Shown piece by piece: positions 9,843 to 17,983 of a DNA stretch of 55,659 nt (its first letter is position 1; every line of letters starts with the position of its first letter). A model generated the notes under the pieces. The model was not told the DNA's origin, ran no database searches, and was given only the letters and a program-made list of their open reading frames with translations. The DNA lies in assembly GCA_910585285.1 (NCBI GenBank), contig CAJUDL010000023.1, positions 1-55,659 of the forward strand, given 5' to 3'. The position numbers were made by a program, and so were the translations under genes. Source of the DNA: an uncultured Muribaculaceae bacterium. Lineage in GTDB: Bacteria; Bacteroidota; Bacteroidia; Bacteroidales; Muribaculaceae.

Positions 9843-11570
9843 ATGAAAACTATAAGATATATTTCAATATTGGCACTTGCAGGCTGCATGATGCAGGCGT
9901 GCAACATGGATGAGGAGAATTATACGACCACCACTCCGGAAATTTTTGCCACTACACCAGAAAAAGTGGATGCCCTTGTGGCATGTGCCTTCGTAGACCG
10001 CACGGTATTCCTGATAAATGAAAGATGGTATGCCCAGGAATACTCTACCGATGAAATGATATGTCCGACAAAAACTTCAGGAGACTGGTATGACGGAGGC
10101 AACTACGCAAGAATGCATTATCATCAGTGGACCACCAATGAGAGTATCATCCGGTCTACCTACAACGGAGTCATGCAGGGAGTATCAAGAACCAATGAAG
10201 CGTTGTCGTTCCTTGATCGCATAGACCTTGGCAAGCTCGGACTCGATGATAAATATAAAGAACAGAAGGTGGCTCAGCTTCATACACTCCTCGGATGGTT
10301 CTACATGCGTGGACTCGACTATTTCGGAGGACTTCCATTATACATAGGCAATGATCATGGCATACGAGGTCGCGCCACCGCGCTTGAGACATTCAGATTC
10401 ATCGAGAATTTATTTAAGGAAGGCATAGAGAAACTACCCAAAAAAGAAGCGGGACAAGCACAAGACGGCTTCCTGACAAAGGGAGCTGCCGCCACAATGC
10501 TGGCTGAATTATATTTCAATGCCGTTCCTTATATCGGAGAAGAACATTTTACGGAAGCCGAGACTTTATGCCGAGATATCATAAATGGAGTTTACGGGCC
10601 CTATGACATAGACCCGGACTGGCATGGCATTTTCGGATTTGACAACGACAAGTCACCGGAAATGATATGGACCGCACCTTCAGAATACAATCATCCCAAA
10701 TATGGTCAGTTCTCCTGGTGGTGGCAGCGTTCGATGCCCAAAAACTGCCGCGTCTATTTCGACAATACATATGTCGCAGCAGGGCAAAACGGATTCTGTC
10801 TCGCTCCGTCCAAGAACCCTATGGGCAAACTATATACAATGGTAAATCCAGAGATAAAGCTTGGGGGTCCTTATGGCAAACTTCACCGCAAAGACCTCCG
10901 CAAAGAGAACTATAGATATAAAGGGAATAAGAAATATGCAGGTATGTTTCTCGCCGGTCCGCTTGCCGGACCGAACGGAGATCCCGTAATGGGCAACAAA
11001 GAAGACCTGGGCAAGCAGGTGAATCTTATTGACCAGATGTATCAGTATACCAAATATCCGAATCCGGATGAAAACACGCCGTCAACAATTCTTGCTGTGG
11101 ATGAAAGTTGCGGCATCCGACTTGTGAAGTTCCCGATACCCAACGATGCAGAAAAGACACTCACCTGGAATGCTGATTTCCCCGGCATACGGCTCGCAGA
11201 GGTATATTACATGCTGGCTGAATGCCGTCTGCGCGCGGGACAGCCCAAAGAGGCAGCTGCATTGATCAACAAAGTCAGGTCAAGATATTTTGAGGTTCGC
11301 GATGGAAATCCGGCTCCCGACACCATGGATATGTACCGTATGGCAGATGAATGGATGATTGAATTTCTTGGAGAAGGTCGCAGACGCACTGATCTCATAA
11401 GAATGGGATATTTCGTGCATGAGCCATGGTGGGATCACGTCCCCTCTCATAACGAGGATCTCAATCGTTATCCTATACCCCATAACGCACTTTCCGCAAA
11501 CAATCTTCTCAAACAGAATCCGGGATATGATGATGAGGGCAATGGCATCCTTACTCCCGAAGAACGATAA
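9843..11570 (+). CDS. SusD/RagB-family substrate-binding lipoprotein
   Basis: A 575-residue surface lipoprotein partner of the SusC above. The signal peptide ends in lipobox LAGC (Cys15), with a second candidate Cys20. Tetratricopeptide-like helices are visible (LHTLLGWFYMRGLDYFGGLPLY, and near the C-terminus LAEVYYMLAECRLRAGQPKEA). The C-terminal part matches SusD_RagB proteins (EFLGEGRRRTDLIRMGYF). It caps the SusC barrel and delivers ligand. Gaps of 20 nt before and 29 nt after point to a single SusC-SusD-protease transcript. Confidence 0.94.
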   Translation: MKTIRYISILALAGCMMQACNMDEENYTTTTPEIFATTPEKVDALVACAFVDRTVFLINERWYAQEYSTDEMICPTKTSGDWYDGGNYARMHYHQWTTNESIIRSTYNGVMQGVSRTNEALSFLDRIDLGKLGLDDKYKEQKVAQLHTLLGWFYMRGLDYFGGLPLYIGNDHGIRGRATALETFRFIENLFKEGIEKLPKKEAGQAQDGFLTKGAAATMLAELYFNAVPYIGEEHFTEAETLCRDIINGVYGPYDIDPDWHGIFGFDNDKSPEMIWTAPSEYNHPKYGQFSWWWQRSMPKNCRVYFDNTYVAAGQNGFCLAPSKNPMGKLYTMVNPEIKLGGPYGKLHRKDLRKENYRYKGNKKYAGMFLAGPLAGPNGDPVMGNKEDLGKQVNLIDQMYQYTKYPNPDENTPSTILAVDESCGIRLVKFPIPNDAEKTLTWNADFPGIRLAEVYYMLAECRLRAGQPKEAAALINKVRSRYFEVRDGNPAPDTMDMYRMADEWMIEFLGEGRRRTDLIRMGYFVHEPWWDHVPSHNEDLNRYPIPHNALSANNLLKQNPGYDDEGNGILTPEER

Positions 11571-11599
11571 TAACCAATCATTTCTTAATACCAATATTT

Positions 11600-14125
11600 A
11601 TGAAACTTAATTACATCCTGGCTGGAATCGGATTGACAGCCGCCATGAGCCTTGGTCTCACGGCATCAGCCCAAAGCAAACTTGATTTGTCAGCCTTAAG
11701 AAAGACCGCCGAGCTCCGGCAAGCGGCACAACAGCCGACACGCGCAGCGATTGCAGATGAAGTTGTACCCGTAATGATACAGCTTGTACCCGGAGCTTCG
11801 CAATCAGACCTTACGAAACAAGGCGTAGAAGTGTCTAATCATATAGGAAACATGATCATGGCATCGCTAAAAGTGTCAGATCTTGAGAGAATCGCCTCAC
11901 TTCCGCAAGTCATAACCTTGGAAATCGCAAAAGAATCCAAACCTCAGATGATGCATGCCAGAGTTTCGACATACGCATCCAAAGTGCAGGGGAATATTGC
12001 CAAGGAATCGCCATGGGACGGCACTACAAGACCGTTCGACAAAGGTTATCTCGGACGCAACGTTGTTGTGGGTATTCTTGACACCGGATTCGACCCAAAC
12101 CATATCACTTTCTATAAAGCTCCCGATTACACCGAGACAAGGGTAAAACTCATAGTGCAATTTGATGCAAGCGGCAAAGAAGTGAAACGCTGGGACACAC
12201 CTGAAGCAATCAAGGCATACACTACGGAAGACGAAGCAAATCCCGGAACACACGGCACACATGTGCTGGGCATTATGGCTGGCGCATTTACCGGCAAAGG
12301 ACAGTTCGTTGACTATGACCATCATGAGAAGGACTCCATCGAGGGACGCAGCAATGGAAATCCACAAGGATGCTGCGAACGCATAAAGACATGCGCCCCG
12401 GCAGTCTATGACAACACCGGTAAGGAAGCAAATATCCCATATCTCGGCATGGCACCTGAAAGCGACATCGTTATTTGTGTAGGTCCTTTGAACTCAAATA
12501 CAGAAATCGCGGCTGCCAATGCAATATGCAATTATGCGAAGTCCGTCAACAAACCGGCGGTAATCAATTTCTCCCTCGGTCAGAATTTTGGATCATGCGA
12601 CGGTACCGATGGATTCTCAAAGGCTATCGCTGAGATAGGCAAAGAAGCCATAGTCTGCATTGCGGCAGGCAATGAAGGCACCAAAAACAATTGGATAAGC
12701 AAAACATTTACCGCAGACAAAACAAAAGTCGCCACTCTCCTTCAGGCAAAGGTTACCGACAAAGACAAGAAAGTGACATCTCTACAAGGGACTGTACTCG
12801 AAATTTGGAGCGATACCGACAAACCGTTCAAGGTAAAAATCTTTGCGTATGATAAAGATGACATGACACCTGACTCTGAACGCAGACATGAACTTGGTGA
12901 GGTTTCTGTAGCTACTCCCGAAGGTAAGTATATAGAAGGCAATATCGGAACAGCCGGTCCCTGCTTCCAAGGTGCTATCGTCGTAACCTCATCAGTAATG
13001 GCACAAAACAACCGCTATGCCGCCACAGTGAAACTTCCTGACAATTTCTGGTATGACGACACGGACATTGATCCTGTAATCGGCATTGAAATAGAGGGTA
13101 CAGAAGGACAACGAATCGATCTCGCTTCAGATGTGGATGACGTAAATTTAGTAAATGAAAACAATAACGAATTCGAAATCGGCACACCCGACATGTCGAT
13201 CAACAACATGGCATGTGCACATAATGTTTTTGCCGTAGGAGCCAATGTGAACCGCAATATCTACGGGACACTCCACAAAAGCGCCTATAAACTTTCCGGC
13301 ACCGTAGGTTCTATTGAGCATACAGCCACATGGGTAGCCATCATATCCGGATACGGAAAACTTGTGGACGGACGTTCATTGCCAACTATAACCGCACCGG
13401 GATATTATGTTGTATCGGCAAGAAGCAGATATAATAACAACAAGAATTTCACTGACGATGAACCAAATGTAAAGGTAGACGGAGCTGAGCCTAAATCCAA
13501 ATATAATAACAATTCAGCGTTTGCCGACTTCGGCGGAGAACGCTACTGGTGGTTCAATACCCAAGGAACCTCTCAAGCTACGCCTGCATTCGCCGGAATA
13601 TGCGCACTCTGGCTGGAAGCCAATCCGAACCTTAAATACCGCGATATCTACGAGGTGATCCAGAATACCGCAGCCAAACCTAAGATGAAAGGTGAAGGGC
13701 TTCCGTATGGTTCTAAGAAAGGTGGTCCTTGGGATGAGACAACAGGGGCATTTGACAAAAACAAAAAAGCAATCGGAGAAGAATATTACGAACAGACCAA
13801 GTATCGTTATGGCTTCGGCAATGTAGATGCATTCGAGGGTTTGAAATACATCCTTTCGCATCCCGAGCTCGGGCAGGAAACCGGAGTTAATGAAATTTCT
13901 GTTAACAAGGATCAATTCGTTATAAGCCGTCAGGGAGATATACTCGAAATTATCTCAAACGCTGGAGAATTCAATGTCAGCCTTGTCTCCATGAATGGCC
14001 AGACAGTTAAAACAGTTCACGGCAATTCCGAAGCCACAGTTGATACCGCCGGCTTAGCAAGAGGAGTATATGCAGTTGTGGTATGGAATGACAATTTCCG
14101 CAGATCAATCAAGGTCATTCTCTGA
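11600..14125 (+). CDS. Secreted subtilisin-like serine protease (S8) with sorting tail
   Basis: An 841-residue exported peptidase. A signal peptide (about 1-24) is followed by an inhibitor-I9-like propeptide region (about 50-115). The S8 catalytic domain has the triad Asp161 (GILDTG), His218 (first His of HGTH) and Ser658 (GTSQATP). A beta-rich insertion of about 300 residues lies between His and Ser, which is long compared with simple subtilisins. The C-terminal ~80 residues (VSLVSMNGQTVKTV, then GLARGVYAVVV and a basic end) form a type A sorting domain of type IX secretion, so the enzyme should be surface-attached or released. As the third gene of the SusCD operon it probably generates peptides for that importer. 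Confidence 0.93.
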   Translation: MKLNYILAGIGLTAAMSLGLTASAQSKLDLSALRKTAELRQAAQQPTRAAIADEVVPVMIQLVPGASQSDLTKQGVEVSNHIGNMIMASLKVSDLERIASLPQVITLEIAKESKPQMMHARVSTYASKVQGNIAKESPWDGTTRPFDKGYLGRNVVVGILDTGFDPNHITFYKAPDYTETRVKLIVQFDASGKEVKRWDTPEAIKAYTTEDEANPGTHGTHVLGIMAGAFTGKGQFVDYDHHEKDSIEGRSNGNPQGCCERIKTCAPAVYDNTGKEANIPYLGMAPESDIVICVGPLNSNTEIAAANAICNYAKSVNKPAVINFSLGQNFGSCDGTDGFSKAIAEIGKEAIVCIAAGNEGTKNNWISKTFTADKTKVATLLQAKVTDKDKKVTSLQGTVLEIWSDTDKPFKVKIFAYDKDDMTPDSERRHELGEVSVATPEGKYIEGNIGTAGPCFQGAIVVTSSVMAQNNRYAATVKLPDNFWYDDTDIDPVIGIEIEGTEGQRIDLASDVDDVNLVNENNNEFEIGTPDMSINNMACAHNVFAVGANVNRNIYGTLHKSAYKLSGTVGSIEHTATWVAIISGYGKLVDGRSLPTITAPGYYVVSARSRYNNNKNFTDDEPNVKVDGAEPKSKYNNNSAFADFGGERYWWFNTQGTSQATPAFAGICALWLEANPNLKYRDIYEVIQNTAAKPKMKGEGLPYGSKKGGPWDETTGAFDKNKKAIGEEYYEQTKYRYGFGNVDAFEGLKYILSHPELGQETGVNEISVNKDQFVISRQGDILEIISNAGEFNVSLVSMNGQTVKTVHGNSEATVDTAGLARGVYAVVVWNDNFRRSIKVIL

Positions 14126-14172
14126 TCAAATCGCACTGAAAGCATCAGGTAAGTAAGTATAAATCAATTATG

Positions 14173-14216
14173 TTGGTGTGCCAGAATACAATATTCCGGC
14201 ACACCAATATGCTTTT
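14173..14216 (+). terminator. Terminator of the SusC-SusD-protease operon
   Basis: A 10-bp stem (TTGGTGTGCC at 14173-14182 with GGCACACCAA at 14198-14207) extends inward by GAAT/ATTC after one mismatch. It is followed by TATGCTTTTA and lies 48 nt past the protease stop. Confidence 0.75.
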
Positions 14217-14301
14217 AATAATTTCGATTGCACATGGTGCCAATTCATAACCCTTTTTTCGTTGTTCGTTGAAAGATCTGCGCTATCGACAGAATTTTTC
14301 T

Positions 14302-14309
14302 TATATTTG
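14302..14309 (+). promoter_or_regulatory. Bacteroidales -7 box for the LytS/LytTR operon
   Basis: TATATTTG matches the Bacteroidales consensus TAnnTTTG exactly and lies 21 nt before the ATG at 14331. No clear -33 TTTG was seen. Confidence 0.6.
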
Positions 14310-14330
14310 CATTCATAAGAGACAAGCATC

Positions 14331-15410
14331 ATGAATGCAATGAGAAACAGACGGACAGAGAATGTGGTGTATCTTTCCTTGTGGATAACGGCACTGGGAA
14401 TTTATACGCTGGATATAATGCGGGGGCGGGCGGAATTGTCGCTGCCGCTGCTCGATTTGCATCTGGTGACAAGAATGCTGAAGACAATCATCCCTTTCTT
14501 CTTGCTGTTTTTTATCAATAATTACCTCCTTATCCCTCGCCTGATTCTCAAAAACAAGATCAAGGCTTATTTCCTCGCTGCCGCAGCTCTTATATTAGCA
14601 ATGTGGCTCTTCCAGTATGCTGATTTCCGTCATTTTATAAATTCCATGCCGGAAGATATCAGGCCAAAGCCACATCATCCACAGCCATTGATGCCGATGC
14701 CTCTGCTTTTGGATTTCACGTATTCGCTGCTTGTGATCGGTGCTAACCTGGCAATCGCTCTCCTTTTCCAAAGATTTGAAGACAAACTGCAACAGGAGAG
14801 TCTCACAAAGGCAAATGCGGAAAATGAGCTCGCCTACCTCAAAGCGCAGATAAACCCCCATTTCTATATGAACATGCTTAACAATATTCATGGCATGATC
14901 GAAATAGATCCGGGAAAAGCACAGGCAATGGTCATCGATATGTCGCAACTCATGCGCTATATGCTCTATGACAGCTCCCAGACACGCATACCCTTGGCAA
15001 ATGAAATATCCTTCCTGAAAAATTACCTCCGCATAATGCGACGCAGATACCCAGAGAATAAAGTCGATATAAAATATTCCTTCCCGGATGACAATGACGC
15101 TGCCGGGATAGAAGTGCCTCCATTGCTTACGTTGGTATTCGTGGAAAACGCCTTCAAACACGGAATAAGCTACCGCTCGCGTTCGTTTGTGGACGTGACA
15201 ATGGCCATTGACCGCGACAGACTTGTGTTCCGATGCGTAAACAGCTGCCATTCTGGCGACAGCAAGCACGAAAACACTGGCATAGGACTACGTAACATTC
15301 GTCAACGCCTCGCTCTGATATATGGGGAGAAGGCATCCCTTACCATCAATGAATCGGAGACAGAATATACAGTAAAATTAATCATCCCGATAAACAGTGC
15401 CCCCCAATGA
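14331..15410 (+). CDS. LytS/YesM-type sensor histidine kinase
   Basis: A 359-residue membrane kinase of the His_kinase (PF06580) class. Four hydrophobic helices occupy about residues 15-155 without an extracellular sensor domain. A short coiled segment (about 147-175) leads to the phosphoacceptor motif KAQINPHFYMNMLNNI (His177). The ATPase end contains FVENAFKHGI and GIGLRNIRQRLALIYG. It overlaps the response regulator gene by 4 nt (ATGA), so the two are translationally coupled. The stimulus is unknown; with so little extracellular sequence, a membrane or intracellular signal is likely. Confidence 0.93.
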   Translation: MNAMRNRRTENVVYLSLWITALGIYTLDIMRGRAELSLPLLDLHLVTRMLKTIIPFFLLFFINNYLLIPRLILKNKIKAYFLAAAALILAMWLFQYADFRHFINSMPEDIRPKPHHPQPLMPMPLLLDFTYSLLVIGANLAIALLFQRFEDKLQQESLTKANAENELAYLKAQINPHFYMNMLNNIHGMIEIDPGKAQAMVIDMSQLMRYMLYDSSQTRIPLANEISFLKNYLRIMRRRYPENKVDIKYSFPDDNDAAGIEVPPLLTLVFVENAFKHGISYRSRSFVDVTMAIDRDRLVFRCVNSCHSGDSKHENTGIGLRNIRQRLALIYGEKASLTINESETEYTVKLIIPINSAPQ

Positions 15411-16144
15411 AACTGAAAACGCTCATAATAGACGATGAACCGATAGCCCTTGAAAAACTGAGAAGCTATGTAGAGAAAACGCCATTCCTTTCGGTTGCCG
15501 CTGCGTGTGAAAACGGTTTCGAGGCGATGGATTACATCTCATCAAACCCGGTGGATCTGATAATTACCGATATCAACATGCCCGATTTGAACGGGATGGA
15601 TTTTATCAAGACATTATCTAATCCCCCGATGGTTATCTTTACCACTGCATACGGGGAATATGCTGTTGACAGTTACAAAGTTTCGGCTGTGGACTATCTT
15701 CTCAAGCCATATAGTTTTGTTGATTTCCAGCAGGCGGCAAACAAGGCTCGCGATCTCTTTCTGTCACGTCTGTCAGATACATCAGCTCATCCCGATTCCC
15801 TCTTCATCAAAGTTGATTACAGGTATATCCGCGTGAATCTCTCAGATATCAGCTATATTAAAGGTTATGGAGAATACCTTCAGATATTCCTTACAGACCA
15901 GGGCAATCCGCTTGTCACCTTGAGTTCTTTCGCCGCCATCAAAGAGAAGCTGTCGGGATCATTCCTGCAGGTTCATCGTTCGTACATAGTGAACATGGAC
16001 AATGCCGACATGATCGAGCGCAACCGCATCATAATCGGCAAAGACACCTTCATCCCTGTAGGCGACAGCTACCGCGCTGCCTTCCTATCGTACCTCACCA
16101 CCCACTCCGTAGGTGCCCCAAAGAAACCCTGTCCTAAATTTTAG
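15407..16144 (+). CDS. LytTR-family response regulator
   Basis: A 245-residue regulator. The receiver domain spans about 1-120, with phosphoacceptor Asp55 (ITDINMPDLNG), the TT pair in VIFTTAYGEYA, and the conserved Lys in LLKPYSF. The C-terminal LytTR DNA-binding domain spans about 135-235 (YIRVNLSDISYIKGYGEYLQI, LQVHRSYIVNM). It is the partner of the kinase overlapping its start. The last codons and the stop lie inside the first copy of the palindromic repeat at 16130-16276, so its C-terminal residues CPKF are encoded partly by that repeat. Confidence 0.93.
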   Translation: MKLKTLIIDDEPIALEKLRSYVEKTPFLSVAAACENGFEAMDYISSNPVDLIITDINMPDLNGMDFIKTLSNPPMVIFTTAYGEYAVDSYKVSAVDYLLKPYSFVDFQQAANKARDLFLSRLSDTSAHPDSLFIKVDYRYIRVNLSDISYIKGYGEYLQIFLTDQGNPLVTLSSFAAIKEKLSGSFLQVHRSYIVNMDNADMIERNRIIIGKDTFIPVGDSYRAAFLSYLTTHSVGAPKKPCPKF

Positions 16145-16276
16145 GACAGAAATATCGTTTTCTGTCCTAAAATTTAGGACATATCATAAAGATTATCGAA
16201 TTTTTATATAAAATTTTCGAAAATTGTCCTAAAATTTAGGACAAAAATTATTATATTTGTCCTAAATTTTAGGACA
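16130..16276. repeat. Four copies of a 19-bp palindrome at the ATPase promoter
   Basis: Copies at 16130-16148, 16163-16181, 16225-16243 and 16258-16276 read TGTCCTAAATTTTAGGACA or the variant with AAAATTTA in the centre. Start-to-start distances are 33, 62 and 33 bp, close to three, six and three helical turns, so all copies should face the same side of DNA. Copy 1 overlaps the end of the LytTR gene. Copy 3 covers the expected -33 region, and copy 4 overlaps the end of the -7 box and the likely transcription start, ending 2 nt before the ATPase ATG. The placement suggests repression, possibly autoregulatory. Confidence 0.9.
16252..16259 (+). promoter_or_regulatory. -7 box for the first DUF4143 ATPase
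   Basis: TATATTTG is an exact TAnnTTTG match 19 nt before the ATG at 16279. It is flanked and overlapped by palindrome copies 3 and 4. Confidence 0.65.
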
Positions 16277-16278
16277 CA

Positions 16279-17583
16279 ATGGATAAATTATATCTCAAGA
16301 CTCAGATCGCAATGCGTCAGTCGGAGTTTCCTACCGACTTGAAACAGCGAGAAAATATGCTTCCAATCAATGATGGAAAAATTGTCACAATACCGGGAGT
16401 AAGACGTTGTGGTAAATCATCAAGAATGGAAGCTGTTGTAAACGAGCTTCTTGCGTCAGGTATAGAACGGGAACGTTTTCTATGGGTAGGTTTTGATGAT
16501 GAGCGACTTATCCACATGTCATCCGATGAATTGGATCAAATTATCGAAGTTTATCGAGAAATGTACCCAGACATAGAAATGTCTTCTGTCTATATGTTTT
16601 TTGATGAAATACAATTAATAAAGGATTGGGAATATTTTGTAATGCGTCTTTACAAACATTATTCAAAAAACATATATATAAGTGGCAGCAATGCCACTAT
16701 GCTCAGCACTGAACTGAAATCTGCCTTACGCGGTTGGCCCGAAGAAGAAGAAACTCTACCTCTTTCATTCCGGGAATTCTGCATATTCAAGGGCATCAAA
16801 ACAGATAGTTGGCTGGAGTCGGATATTGCAAAATTGCGCAATGCATTTTTCGAATACAACAATACAGGAGGTTTCCCGGAAGTTGTACTGACAGAAAATC
16901 GGTTACAGCAAGTCAAAATATTGCAAACCTATTTCGACACAATGCTCCTGAAAGATTTGGTAGAACATTATGATCTGTCAAACATAGAAGTGTTACGCTA
17001 TTATCTCAAGCGCATAATGGCAAATCTTACAAAGCCCACTTCTATACGCGCCATATATGGAGATATCAAGTCTCGTGGTCTTAAAGTGAGCAAGGATGAA
17101 CTATATAATTGGGCGAAGTATGCGTGTGATATATTCATGTTCATTCGCATTCCCAATTACAGCAAATCGTTACAAAAAATTGAAAGTTCACAACCTAAAT
17201 ACTATTGCATAGACAATGGTCTGCGTGATGCCGTGTTATTGCCACAAAGCGATGATGATGGCAAGAAACTTGAAAATACGGTATTTCTCCAACTTTACCG
17301 TCACCGCACTCCCATTGACAAAATATTCTATTTTCAAGGAAAAGGGGAATGCGATTTCGTTATTCAACGAGGAACAGAAATAAACCAGCTTATTCAGGTG
17401 ACATGGGATATGAGAGATGAAGATACTCGCAAACGTGAAATCAAAGGTATCATTGAAGCCGCAGAAGCCACAGGATGCCGAAATCTCACCATCATAACAG
17501 CTGACACAAGTGAAGGAATCATACTTGATAACGGAATGACGATTCATGTTCTGCCAGCGTGGAGATGGCTTTTAAGAATATAA
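16279..17583 (+). CDS. AAA ATPase with C-terminal DUF4143 domain
   Basis: A 434-residue cytoplasmic protein. The N-terminal AAA_14-type ATPase domain carries Walker A GVRRCGKS (residues 40-47, Lys46) and Walker B VYMFFDEIQLI. It contains ISGSNATMLSTEL and a winged-helix-like middle part (about 230-290). The C-terminal DUF4143 region resembles a PD-(D/E)XK nuclease fold, but the expected Asp...Glu-x-Lys is degenerate here (ECDFVIQ then LIQVTWDM). No signal peptide is seen. Proteins of this family are common, multi-copy and poorly understood in Bacteroidales. It is monocistronic with its own repeat-covered promoter and is not obviously tied to the neighbouring operons. Confidence 0.88.
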   Translation: MDKLYLKTQIAMRQSEFPTDLKQRENMLPINDGKIVTIPGVRRCGKSSRMEAVVNELLASGIERERFLWVGFDDERLIHMSSDELDQIIEVYREMYPDIEMSSVYMFFDEIQLIKDWEYFVMRLYKHYSKNIYISGSNATMLSTELKSALRGWPEEEETLPLSFREFCIFKGIKTDSWLESDIAKLRNAFFEYNNTGGFPEVVLTENRLQQVKILQTYFDTMLLKDLVEHYDLSNIEVLRYYLKRIMANLTKPTSIRAIYGDIKSRGLKVSKDELYNWAKYACDIFMFIRIPNYSKSLQKIESSQPKYYCIDNGLRDAVLLPQSDDDGKKLENTVFLQLYRHRTPIDKIFYFQGKGECDFVIQRGTEINQLIQVTWDMRDEDTRKREIKGIIEAAEATGCRNLTIITADTSEGIILDNGMTIHVLPAWRWLLRI

Positions 17584-17642
17584 TAGATTATACGCGCTGT
17601 GAGAATAATGAATGAATATTTCAACGATAAAAACGACAACAA

Positions 17643-17843
17643 ATGAAAAATATACAGACTCTTGATCAAATCAAAACCAAATATTATGGTGAAATCGGCA
17701 CACCTGAACGTGATCGGTTGGAGAACGAACTTGAAGCTTTGCGTATCGGGTTCAAAATAAGGAGTGCCCGTGAATAACTTAATCTTACACAGGAACAGCT
17801 TGCAGAACGCATAGACAAGAAACGTATATACATATCCAAATAA
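17643..17843 (+). pseudogene. Decayed HTH (XRE/HigA-like) antitoxin
   Basis: The ATG at 17643 opens a 44-codon frame (KTKYYGEIGTPERDRLENEL, ending IRSARE) stopped by TAA at 17775-17777. In the same frame it continues LNLTQEQLAERIDKKRIYISK to a second TAA at 17841. The joined sequence is the typical start of an XRE-type antitoxin of a HigBA/RelE-like pair, where a Lys codon AAA probably became TAA. The rest of the helix-turn-helix is missing and no toxin gene is adjacent. The remainder of 17584-17983 shows only the hairpin described next. Confidence 0.7.
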
Positions 17844-17944
17844 GCGTTCACTTCTTAATGCGCATCCGGTATATTGGATTCGTGGGACGGGAGGGGCGAT
17901 TGGTTGAATAAATTTCGGGGGTTGGGGAGATTAGAGTAATATTG

Positions 17945-17983
17945 CGTCGGATTTGATTAAGAGGTCAGATCCGACGTGTTTTT
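17945..17983 (+). terminator. Terminator-like hairpin abutting the TolC start codon
   Basis: CGTCGGAT (17945-17952) pairs with ATCCGACG (17969-17976) and is followed immediately by TGTTTTT, ending one base before the annotated ATG at 17984. It may terminate earlier transcription or act as an attenuator in the efflux operon leader. Confidence 0.6.

Noticed and set aside
14595..15269. Minus-strand open frame of 224 codons
   Set aside because: It is antisense to the LytS kinase gene and has no recognisable protein pattern.
16130..16276. Possible CRISPR array
   Set aside because: The repeats are perfect palindromes with unequal spacing (33, 62, 33), too few and too short, and no cas genes are present.
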